Part shown: positions 6,657 to 11,941 of the stretch, in pieces
Position numbering within the stretch: position 1 is the stretch's first letter
Layout of the letters: every line of letters starts with the position of its first letter
Assembly (NCBI GenBank): GCA_016932965.1
Contig: JAFGBW010000033.1
Span: 1-11,941 of the forward strand
Length of the DNA: 11,941 nt
Direction: 5' to 3'
Source of the DNA: Candidatus Auribacterota bacterium
GTDB lineage: Bacteria > Auribacterota > JAFGBW01
Translations under genes and position numbers: made by a program
Notes under the pieces: generated by a model
The model's database searches: none
The model's input: the letters and a program-made list of their open reading frames with translations, nothing else
What the model was told of the DNA's origin: nothing

Positions 6657-7760
6657 TTATCCTCGGTTCTGAATCTGATTTTTTACTTCATGGATCCATT
6701 CATCAGGAAGAAAAAGCTCCATTTCTATCACGTAGCAGGGAACGTTAAAAATCCTGCCTTTCAGCCTGACTGCATCCTTTTCAGTGGTGATGATTCCATT
6801 GACCCCTTCTTTTTGTATCCACTCCTGTATTTTGAAAAATAATCTGTCATCGTAGGGTATATGATCCGGTAAATCCTGATGAGGCCCTTGGATCCCCACC
6901 ATCTCAAGTGTTTTTGAAAAAGATTCCGGGTTGCCGATGGAAGAGAGTATTCCCAATTTTTCTTTTTCCAGGCGGTTTATATCCACCACATGAAGCGGAT
7001 CATTCAACAAATAGGCTCCAAGGATGTCATAATTAAAAAAATAGATCTGCTTTGATTTCTCCTGCCCCACAATGGCTTTGACCTGATTCTCGATTCTAAG
7101 CCTGGGCTTACCCTTGGGAAAAACAAAATGCGTTCCCTTTGCCAGAAAGGAAATGGGCTCTCTAAGGGGCCCCCTCGGTAAAAGATATCCGTTACCAAAA
7201 GGCCGCCGGCTATCCAAGCATAGGATATCCATGCATTTAGCAAACTGCCTTTGCTGGAAAGCGTCATCTAAAATAATGAATTCACAACCGCAATCCTTTT
7301 CCAGCCTTTCGATCGCTTTGATACGGTCAGAACAGACCATGATCCTGGCCTGGGGACATAATTCCGAAAGCAGCCTCGCTTCATCTCCTATGAGATCCAA
7401 TTCCAATCCGGGTCGTGTGACATCGGCGTCAACCAAAACCGGAGTTCTGAGAACCTTTCTCCGGCCATAGCCCCTCAATACGATTCCAACGGGCAACGAA
7501 GTTTTGGTCTGGAGATAAAGCGCCATCCAGGCCACTAAAGGAGTTTTTCCTGTTCCTCCTACTGTCAAATTACCGATGGAAATCAGCTGCGCGCGAAAAA
7601 CAATTTTAGGTTTTAAAGAGGCCTGGATATCCCGGTACTTCACGATTTTCTCATACAAAAGGGCGAGCCAGGTCAGAATCTGTAAAATCCATTTTCCTCT
7701 TCCCAGGTTATACGGAAGCTCCCAGACAGAATGAATCCATTTATATAAATAGGAATACAC
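6657..7760 (-). CDS. lpxK: Tetraacyldisaccharide 4'-kinase LpxK
   Basis: Phosphorylates the 4'-position of the tetraacyl-disaccharide 1-phosphate lipid A precursor with ATP at the inner face of the cytoplasmic membrane, giving lipid IVA. The protein has 367 residues, slightly above the usual length. Residues about 10-40 form the hydrophobic, amphipathic membrane-binding region. GNLTVGGTGKTP (63-74) is the Walker A loop, then LRGYGR (95-100), IGDEARLL (124-131; D126 matches the catalytic aspartate), IILDDAFQQR (162-171), PRGPLREP (195-202), LPDH (297-300; H300 fits the catalytic histidine partner) and TTEKDAVRL (325-333). The DDxxQ element normally reads DDGLQH; here it is DDAFQQ, keeping both aspartates and the glutamine. 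The start is GTG at 7760, backed by AAGGAG eight bases upstream. No other raetz-pathway gene is in the window. Presence implies an LPS-type outer membrane. Confidence 0.95.
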   Translation of the reverse strand: MYSYLYKWIHSVWELPYNLGRGKWILQILTWLALLYEKIVKYRDIQASLKPKIVFRAQLISIGNLTVGGTGKTPLVAWMALYLQTKTSLPVGIVLRGYGRRKVLRTPVLVDADVTRPGLELDLIGDEARLLSELCPQARIMVCSDRIKAIERLEKDCGCEFIILDDAFQQRQFAKCMDILCLDSRRPFGNGYLLPRGPLREPISFLAKGTHFVFPKGKPRLRIENQVKAIVGQEKSKQIYFFNYDILGAYLLNDPLHVVDINRLEKEKLGILSSIGNPESFSKTLEMVGIQGPHQDLPDHIPYDDRLFFKIQEWIQKEGVNGIITTEKDAVRLKGRIFNVPCYVIEMELFLPDEWIHEVKNQIQNRG

Positions 7761-7768
7761 GCTATGCT

Positions 7769-7774
7769 CTCCTT
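7769..7774 (-). promoter_or_regulatory. Ribosome binding site fixing the lpxK GTG start
   Basis: On the minus strand AAGGAG ends eight bases before GTG 7760, a near-perfect Shine-Dalgarno with ideal spacing. No in-frame ATG lies near it. Confidence 0.8.
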
Positions 7775-7798
7775 AACAATCGGTGTATATTATGATTA

Positions 7799-7826
7799 AA
7801 ATTAAGAATTGAGAATTGAGAATTAA
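7799..7826 (+). repeat. Heptamer array, GAATTRA family (4 units)
   Basis: The cleanest copy: AAATTAA, then GAATTGA twice, then GAATTAA, all in phase. It lies in the 218-base gap between the kinase stop and the lpxK start, about 25 bases upstream of the lpxK ribosome site. Confidence 0.65.
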
Positions 7827-7867
7827 TCCTATAAAGAGCAGCAAATAATACCATGAATAACTTGAAC

Positions 7868-7896
7868 GGATAAGTCTTGTCAGATAGAGGCTATCC
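7868..7896 (+). other. Potential hairpin between the two heptamer arrays
   Basis: GGATA and GTCT pair with AGGC and TATCC around a ten-base loop, with one bulged A and one G-U pair on the plus strand. On the minus strand, which carries lpxK, the wobble becomes a mismatch. Function unknown. Confidence 0.25.
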
Positions 7897-7901
7897 TTTC
7901 C

Positions 7902-7929
7902 TAATTCTTCATTCTCCATTCTTCATTCC
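7902..7929 (-). repeat. Heptamer array, GAATGRA variant, opposite orientation (4 units)
   Basis: On the minus strand the units read around GAATGAA, GAATGGA, GAATGAA, GAATTAG in 7-base phase. It mirrors the array at 7799-7826 across about 75 bases, so the pair forms an imperfect inverted repeat (about five of seven positions per unit). Confidence 0.5.
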
Positions 7930-7933
7930 TCTT

Positions 7934-7962
7934 GGATCAGATTTCGACAATTCGAAAAATCC
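7934..7962. other. Imperfect inverted repeat just downstream of the kinase gene
   Basis: Inner stem TTTCGA/TCGAAA closes a four-base loop, and outer GGAT/ATCC can pair across a small internal loop. It begins about 16 bases past the kinase stop. It could be a weak 3'-end structure, but no T-run follows on the minus strand. Confidence 0.3.
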
Positions 7963-7978
7963 ATAATAAATACCGTCA

Positions 7979-9244
7979 TCATTCAACTAATCTATTTTCA
8001 TTCAGCATGCCTTCTGCCTTTTCGGCATAAGGAGTCCGGGAATAATCAGAAATGATTTTCTGAAGCAAAGGCTCAGCTAGATCATAACGTCTTATCAGCA
8101 TATAATTCTTAGCTTTGTCAAAATCTCTTTTTGCATGAGAATCCATCCGGTAGGAATCAAGCATCTTGACCTTCAAAACGGCTAATCCAAATAAAAACAA
8201 AAGTCCCGTCATAACCATGACCGCCGTATTTTTTAAAACCGACCTTCTTTTTCTTAATGAATAGACATCCTTTCTTTTCATGCCGCGGGCATGGTAGGAG
8301 GACACTCTTTGGTAAGCATGGGTTTGTTTTTTTTGGATCACTTTTTCCACATCCTCCAGACACTCGTTCATCGAAGCATACCGGTCCTCCTTCTTCTTTT
8401 CCATCATGATAAACACCATGCTGTCTATGTCCGGGGAGATTTCAGGATTAATACTGGAAGGGGCAGGAGGAATCCGGTGGTGTATGGCGTCAAAAAGGCG
8501 TGTTGAAGAAGTATCGGGGAAAGGGCGTTCCAGCGTCAATAATTCGTACAGGATGACTCCCAGGGAAAAAATGTCCGTCCTGGGATCCAAATCCTTTCCA
8601 AGAGTTTGTTCAGGAGACATGTACGCGGGAGTTCCGGCAACCATTTTCGCCGTATTACCCGTTGGAAAACGATAAAAACTGGCCAGACCAAAATCCATCA
8701 CTCGGCAGTTCTTTTTCTGATCCATCATGACGTTGGCTGTTTTGACATCGCGGTGTATGATGTTCTTTTCATGAGCGTAGGCCAGAGCAGAACCGACCTG
8801 CTGTAAAATTTTTAAGGACTCTTCCAGTGAAAAAAAAGGCCGTCTTCTTTTCTTATCCTTTCTTTTTACCTCCAGCATTTTTTCCAGCGTGATTCCTTCG
8901 CATAAATCCATGACGAAAAAATAATGGCCTTTATCTTCGGCGAAAAGATGAATGGAAACAATATGCGGATGCTGGAGTTTGGCCGCCATCTTGGCCTCAT
9001 CTTTAAGCTGCTGAATATGAAAAGGGCTGTATTCATTGCTGGGCAGCATTTTCAAAGCCACATAACGGTCTAATGAGGCCTGATAAGCCTTGTAAACGAT
9101 GCCCATTCCTCCTGTTCCCAGCACATCGGTGATACGGTAATCCAAAAAAATCTCGCCAAGGAGGTGAGAAGCAGCGAGGACATCTGACCTCGTTTTGGTG
9201 TAATAAGGTTCTGTATTATGTGAGGAAACGTCATTCATTGGCAT
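7979..9244 (-). CDS. Transmembrane Ser/Thr protein kinase with TPR-like C-terminal tail
   Basis: A 421-residue Hanks-type (PknB-like) kinase. The kinase domain spans about 36-305: glycine loop GTGGMGIVYKA (43-53), ATP lysine K65 in VALK, E83, HRDVKTAN (164-171; catalytic D166, with K168 and N171), DFG (184-186), GTPAYMSPE (204-212) and D224. All catalytic residues are present, so it should be active. A basic stretch precedes one hydrophobic helix at about 340-358, predicted to anchor the protein with the kinase inside. The last 60 residues (FDKAKNYMLIRRYDLAEPLL, then YAEKAEGML) look like a TPR or BamD/YbgF-type repeat and would be periplasmic. ATG 9244 follows the PqqD-like stop by three bases, so the two are co-transcribed; a second ATG at 9238 is possible. 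Targets are unknown; the HAD phosphatase in the same operon is a plausible functional partner by position only. Confidence 0.93.
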   Translation of the reverse strand: MPMNDVSSHNTEPYYTKTRSDVLAASHLLGEIFLDYRITDVLGTGGMGIVYKAYQASLDRYVALKMLPSNEYSPFHIQQLKDEAKMAAKLQHPHIVSIHLFAEDKGHYFFVMDLCEGITLEKMLEVKRKDKKRRRPFFSLEESLKILQQVGSALAYAHEKNIIHRDVKTANVMMDQKKNCRVMDFGLASFYRFPTGNTAKMVAGTPAYMSPEQTLGKDLDPRTDIFSLGVILYELLTLERPFPDTSSTRLFDAIHHRIPPAPSSINPEISPDIDSMVFIMMEKKKEDRYASMNECLEDVEKVIQKKQTHAYQRVSSYHARGMKRKDVYSLRKRRSVLKNTAVMVMTGLLFLFGLAVLKVKMLDSYRMDSHAKRDFDKAKNYMLIRRYDLAEPLLQKIISDYSRTPYAEKAEGMLNENRLVE

Positions 9245-9247
9245 GAT

Positions 9248-9511
9248 TCAATCACCCGAGATAAAACCCTGTTCCGTGAGGGCGGAAATAAAAGCCCGGA
9301 GATCCGAGCGCAAATCCTCCTCCTCCACTTCATACTTGTTTTTCATTTGAGCTAAGATGGAGTCCGGCGATTCGCCTATCGAAAGAAGCTTCCATATGAG
9401 GATTCCGCTTTCATTCAGCCAGAATGTCAATAATGTCTCAGGATCAAAGAGAATCGCTTCACCCTTTTCTTCCTGAAGAACGGCTTTTTTATTCACTTTC
9501 ATCCATGTCAT
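9248..9511 (-). CDS. PqqD-family (RiPP recognition element-like) small protein
   Basis: 87 residues matching the PqqD/RRE winged-helix pattern: EKGEAILFDPETLLTFWLN (15-33), then the signature ESGILIWKLL (34-43), a helix with SILAQMKNKYEVEEEDLRSD, and a closing ALTEQGFI. PqqD proteins bind leader peptides and hand them to modifying enzymes, but many stand-alone homologues in non-RiPP contexts have no known role. No radical SAM enzyme, cyclase, protease or obvious precursor peptide lies in this window, so a RiPP role is not supported by the neighbours. It sits between the HAD gene (16-base gap) and the kinase gene (three-base gap), all minus, as the middle gene of an apparent operon. The start could be ATG 9511 or ATG 9502; neither has a good ribosome site. 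Confidence 0.82.
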   Translation of the reverse strand: MTWMKVNKKAVLQEEKGEAILFDPETLLTFWLNESGILIWKLLSIGESPDSILAQMKNKYEVEEEDLRSDLRAFISALTEQGFISGD

Positions 9512-9527
9512 GGCTCATTAAACAGGT

Positions 9528-10355
9528 TTACGCCAGGATGTTCCTTAAACAGGATTTGATCGCATCCCTCACTTGTCCTTTAAGGCTATAATCGGATTCT
9601 GCAATACAGATAACCCGCTCATCCGTCAACAGCGATTTCGCGATGGTATATTTTGCCTGATCGAACACCGCAATGCCATAACCGCCAAATTTTTTCAACA
9701 AAGCAAAAGACGGGATATCGGAAAATCCATCCCCTACAAAAATCATGCGGGAAAACGGGATTTCATATTCCCTTGTGTTAAGGCGTTGATTGACTTGAGA
9801 TGGATCATGAAAATAATCCTGTTCGTGCTTGATTCCTTTAGAAATGGAAAATAAGAAACGGGTTTTGTCCGTAAAATTAACTGTTCTTTTGGGATAAAGA
9901 ATCCTTCCATTTTTAGGATCATGATAAAAGGCTGAGGAAAAAATGCCGCAAAACTCATGCGCTATGACCGTGGATTTCAAAATCCCGTCTATTCCTCCTG
10001 AAACCAGATAATACTGGATCTCAACATGAGGATTGAATTCTTTCACATCGTGTTTGAGGTCCCTGAAAAGGGTCTTCACCCCCTGGTAAAATCGAATGGT
10101 TCTGGCATAGGATTTGAAGCGGCTTAAAGTAAACAACGGGGCAAAGTGTTTTGTTTTTGACATCCGAATCATCAGATTCATGTAAGCTAGAACCGGGTCA
10201 AATCCTTCCTGAATGAGTTCGTGTGCTGTATTCCAAAACCCGATCGTGTCCACTCCGCACCATGTTAAAAATCCGTTGGTTGAGTCAGGACAAAGGGTGT
10301 CGTCAAAATCGAACACCAAAGCCAGTTTTTCTTTTCTTGGGGCAGGAACTCTCAT
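9528..10355 (-). CDS. HAD-superfamily phosphatase (phosphoserine phosphatase-like)
   Basis: 275 residues. HAD motif I is FDFDDTL (15-21; nucleophile D16, acid/base D18), motif II is LVSGG (117-121; S119), motif III lysine is K164 in FTDKTRF, and motif IV is FVGDGFSDIP (206-215; D209, D213). All four motifs are intact, so a Mg-dependent phosphohydrolase is expected in the cytosol. The large helical cap between motifs I and II (about 25-110) places it with phosphoserine phosphatase-like HADs; I recall uncharacterised homologues of similar length and wording (PDSTNGFL, FYQGV, YPKR) in varied bacteria, with no substrate assigned. It is the first gene of the HAD-PqqD-kinase operon. ATG 10355 has only a weak purine-rich leader. 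Dephosphorylation of the kinase's targets is possible, but HADs of this group usually act on small molecules. Confidence 0.9.
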   Translation of the reverse strand: MRVPAPRKEKLALVFDFDDTLCPDSTNGFLTWCGVDTIGFWNTAHELIQEGFDPVLAYMNLMIRMSKTKHFAPLFTLSRFKSYARTIRFYQGVKTLFRDLKHDVKEFNPHVEIQYYLVSGGIDGILKSTVIAHEFCGIFSSAFYHDPKNGRILYPKRTVNFTDKTRFLFSISKGIKHEQDYFHDPSQVNQRLNTREYEIPFSRMIFVGDGFSDIPSFALLKKFGGYGIAVFDQAKYTIAKSLLTDERVICIAESDYSLKGQVRDAIKSCLRNILA

Positions 10356-10381
10356 TTCTCTATTGATCAGAACTCAATCCC

Positions 10382-10407
10382 CCCTCTTCTCAATTCATGA
10401 AGGAGGG
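10382..10407. other. Imperfect hairpin in the HAD 5' leader region
   Basis: CCCTC-TTC pairs with GAA-GGAGGG (one bulge) around a nine-base loop. It lies 27 bases upstream of the HAD ATG, so on the minus strand it could sit in the operon's untranslated leader. No T-run follows, so it is not a convincing terminator. No known riboswitch pattern was recognised. Confidence 0.3.
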
Positions 10408-10523
10408 TTTGGGGAAAGAATTGATCTCATTATGGCAAAGATATTCAGCTCAGAACAGTTCATTTTTCGCGCCTCTTTGTTCATAAAAAAAATCATGACC
10501 GAATTACTGGAACAGCTCTTGCA

Positions 10524-10529
10524 TATAAT
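10524..10529 (+). promoter_or_regulatory. Candidate -10 box for the PilZ gene
   Basis: A perfect TATAAT 23 bases before ATG 10553. A TG lies two bases upstream of it, close to but not exactly an extended -10. No good -35 is present at the usual distance. Confidence 0.4.
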
Positions 10530-10552
10530 AGAACCAAGTCGAATTACTCATC

Positions 10553-11404
10553 ATGAAAGCGTTTTTTATGACCGATTCTAGAAGCCATAGGCGTTGTTAT
10601 TTACAACAATATGCAAGAGGGGGGATTTTGCATCGGGGATGGACCGAGTTTACTCCCAGGCTCAACTTTAAACCCGTCATCAAAGACATCAGTTTTGGCG
10701 GAATGGGACTGATTCTTTTTTCTCCAATTGGTCAACAGAGTCTTGAATTGCTGCAAAACGGAAAAAGCAATCTATTTATTGAATTCAATTTACCCCCCTC
10801 CCTGAAAACGATGGGAATCACGGGAAAAGTAAAATGGGTGAAGAAGAAAAATTATCTGCAAACCCCTTTCACAACATTGGGGATTGAATTCATCAATAAA
10901 ACTCAGGAACTGTACCGGGAAATCGATAAATTCTTCAAAATAGCCACCACCCAATCCGAATTGAATCCAAACCGCCGTTTCTTTCCCCGTATTCCTGTCC
11001 AGTTAAGAACCGACTACACGATTGACGGGATCCTCAATTGGGGTTTATTTCCCAAGGTATTTCGAGCTGATGTGCTCAATCTGTCCGCATTGGGCATTTC
11101 GATTAAAACCATCACCCCCCTGAAAGAAAAAGAGCTAAAATGGTTGATAAAGCGCCCACAGCAAATCAAGCTGAAATTTTTCGTGGATTATCTCAACCGT
11201 TTTGTCCATACAAACGCAAGAGCCATCTATTTCAATCCCGGTTCTCTCTCTCAATCGGTTATATTGGGAATGAAATTCATCAATCTGCCGGAACGCGATC
11301 AGAGCATGCTGGTGGAATATCTCAGCCTCAAACGGCATCTTTTCATTAAAGAGGATATTTCTTTTATAGAAAATACCCCGACCCTGCAGACTATCTCTGC
11401 CTGA
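10553..11404 (+). CDS. Tandem PilZ-domain protein (predicted c-di-GMP receptor)
   Basis: 283 residues, soluble, no signal peptide or membrane helix. Two PilZ-like barrels are visible. The first has RSHRR (R10-xxx-R14) and DISFGG (45-50, the D/NxSxxG motif), then GKVKWV (91-96) and LGIEFI (109-114). The second has RFFPR (R142-xxx-R146) and NLSALG (176-181), then ARAIYF (222-227) and ILGMKFI (237-243). Each half thus keeps both parts of the c-di-GMP-binding signature, so two ligand sites per chain are predicted. PilZ proteins pass c-di-GMP signals to motility, polysaccharide or adhesion machinery; no such target is in the window. The gene diverges from the HAD operon, has a TATAAT upstream and an intrinsic terminator 114 bases downstream. 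An alternative ATG at 10568 would drop five residues; neither start has a clear ribosome site. Confidence 0.85.
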   Translation: MKAFFMTDSRSHRRCYLQQYARGGILHRGWTEFTPRLNFKPVIKDISFGGMGLILFSPIGQQSLELLQNGKSNLFIEFNLPPSLKTMGITGKVKWVKKKNYLQTPFTTLGIEFINKTQELYREIDKFFKIATTQSELNPNRRFFPRIPVQLRTDYTIDGILNWGLFPKVFRADVLNLSALGISIKTITPLKEKELKWLIKRPQQIKLKFFVDYLNRFVHTNARAIYFNPGSLSQSVILGMKFINLPERDQSMLVEYLSLKRHLFIKEDISFIENTPTLQTISA

Positions 11405-11462
11405 CAAAAGTCAACTGATACTTCCGCACTCAATCAAAGATGGATCGATCTGGATCATTTTT

Positions 11463-11486
11463 TTCGTGTCTTCTTTGTGTTTCATT
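11463..11486. repeat. Second copy of the cacgaag-type intergenic repeat
   Basis: Read on the minus strand it is ATGAAACACAAAG followed by AAGACACGAA, similar in wording to 6463-6488. Between 11405 and 11510 nothing else is recognisable. Confidence 0.3.
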
Positions 11487-11517
11487 GATAAAAATACCCA
11501 CCATACAAAACTGATTC

Positions 11518-11537
11518 AGCGCAAGGCGCTTTTTTTT
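11518..11537 (+). terminator. Intrinsic terminator after the PilZ gene
   Basis: AGCGC-AAG-GCGCT forms a perfect five-pair GC-rich stem with a three-base loop, directly followed by seven T (eight counting the stem base). Orientation suits the plus-strand PilZ transcript. It ends 36 bases before the lipoprotein ATG, which therefore needs its own promoter or read-through. Confidence 0.75.
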
Positions 11538-11573
11538 ATAAAAGCCCCTGTTTCAGATTAAAGGAATAAAATA

Positions 11574-11744
11574 ATGATAAAGAAATACTCCATCATTTTT
11601 TCGCTGATGGCGGTCATGATGCTCCTTCTTGCAGGATGCCGCACCTTAAAGCCGCCAACAGATGAGAATACCCAGCCCTGGGCACAACCGGAAAAATGGC
11701 AGGGAAGCCCGTCCATTCCTGGGCTGACTCAAAACCAGGATTAA
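11574..11744 (+). CDS. Small predicted lipoprotein (56 aa)
   Basis: A short gene starting at ATG 11574 with an AAGGA ribosome site at 11561-11565, eight bases away, and ending with TAA at 11742-11744. Residues 1-21 form a signal peptide (MIKKYS, then hydrophobic SLMAVMMLLLAG) with lipobox LAGC, cysteine at 22, so lipid attachment to Cys22 is expected. The mature part is only 35 residues, rich in proline, glutamine and tryptophan (PWAQPEKWQGSPSIPG), with no hydrophobic core for a fold. R23 follows the cysteine rather than aspartate, so under the E. coli rule it would go to the outer membrane; that rule may not hold here. The last four bases overlap the convergent SDR gene. Function unknown. 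Good lipobox plus good ribosome site make it a likely real gene despite its size. Confidence 0.8.
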   Translation: MIKKYSIIFSLMAVMMLLLAGCRTLKPPTDENTQPWAQPEKWQGSPSIPGLTQNQD

Positions 11745-11941
11745 GACTCACCCGTCCAGATTCTGCTGTCAAAATTCCATACCTGGCCGGAAATATGATT
11801 CTGATTTGCCAGATAATAAATGGTTTCTGCCGCCTGTTCAGGCCGGCTGAGATGTTTGAAACAACTGTTTTCTATCACTTCCTCTCTGAAACGGGCTGAA
11901 TTGGCCTGCGTCAGAGGGGAATCCATGTATCCGGGAAATAC
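11741..11941 (-). CDS. Short-chain dehydrogenase/reductase, C-terminal fragment (5' end outside window)
   Basis: The open frame runs from the right edge to TAA at 11743-11741, giving 66 residues of the C-terminus. PGYMDSPLT matches the PG-[YFW]-x-x-[TS] segment after the SDR active site. HLSRPEQAAETIYYLANQNHISGQV follows, split here for length as HLSRPEQAAE and ISGQVWNFD, and corresponds to the usual R-x-PE-[ED]-[VA]-A plus ITGQ-x-x-x-x-DGG ending of FabG-like enzymes. The final DGG is changed to DSR. The catalytic Ser, Tyr and Lys and the NAD(P)-binding glycine loop lie outside the window, so substrate and activity cannot be judged. An internal ATG at 11926 is not the start; coding continues upstream in the same frame. 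Convergent with the lipoprotein gene, sharing a TTAA stop overlap. Confidence 0.82.
   Translation of the reverse strand, partial: VFPGYMDSPLTQANSARFREEVIENSCFKHLSRPEQAAETIYYLANQNHISGQVWNFDSRIWTGES

Noticed and set aside
7799-7929. CRISPR-like array in the lpxK-kinase gap
   Set aside because: Units are seven bases and contiguous with no unique spacers, so they are tandem repeats, not CRISPR.
9248-10355. A RiPP biosynthetic cluster suggested by the PqqD-like protein
   Set aside because: No radical SAM, cyclase, protease, transporter or convincing precursor nearby; kept only as an open question about the PqqD-like protein's role.
10395-10484. A 29-codon minus-strand frame upstream of the HAD gene, considered as a precursor peptide for the PqqD-like protein
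   Set aside because: No ribosome site before its ATG, no core-peptide-like repeats or glycine leader end, and it overlaps the hairpin; chance frames of this size are expected.
11441-11465. GATC-rich stretch followed by T-run, considered as a terminator for the PilZ gene
   Set aside because: The arms do not pair beyond three or four bases; the AGCGC/GCGCT hairpin with seven T at 11518-11537 is far better.

Overview
The window looks like chromosomal DNA from a Gram-negative (diderm) bacterium. It has a lipid A 4'-kinase (LpxK), a SurA/PpiC-type periplasmic folding factor, a small lipoprotein with a clean lipobox and several Sec-type leaders. The protein styles fit a deep-branching candidate lineage: metabolic-looking domains behind export leaders, a Ser/Thr kinase with a membrane anchor and TPR-like tail, tandem PilZ domains, and intergenic heptamer repeats. 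My guess is Omnitrophota or a relative, but no marker gene here proves it.

Layout, left to right. Bases 1-971 (minus) hold the start of a gene cut by the left edge: an export-type leader, an unrecognised region, then a class I methyltransferase fold. After a 285-base gap come pdxA and a SurA-like chaperone (minus, overlapping by 14 bases, one operon). Divergent from them is a fused NAD(P)H-hydrate epimerase/dehydratase (nnr, plus). It ends exactly where a convergent gene ends; that gene (4971-6404, minus) encodes a DHH-family phosphoesterase with an export leader. It has a consensus promoter whose predicted start point falls on the ATG. lpxK (GTG start) follows, and then a three-gene minus operon: HAD phosphatase, PqqD-like protein, transmembrane Ser/Thr kinase. 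A double-PilZ protein (plus) diverges from that operon and is followed by an intrinsic terminator, a 56-residue lipoprotein, and the C-terminal end of an SDR dehydrogenase cut by the right edge.

The genes share an envelope and signalling theme. LpxK makes lipid A, the SurA-like protein folds outer-membrane proteins, PilZ domains read c-di-GMP, and the kinase/phosphatase/PqqD trio looks like a signalling or peptide-binding module. PdxA (vitamin B6) and Nnr (NAD(P)H repair) are housekeeping.

The two points most worth following up are the export leaders on two normally cytosolic enzyme folds (methyltransferase and DHH), which share an L-x-P-I-S motif next to the leader, and the HAD-PqqD-kinase operon with no recognisable RiPP enzyme. 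The gaps between operons carry 7-base periodic repeats built on GAATTRA. No tRNA, rRNA, CRISPR array, insertion sequence or phage gene was seen.
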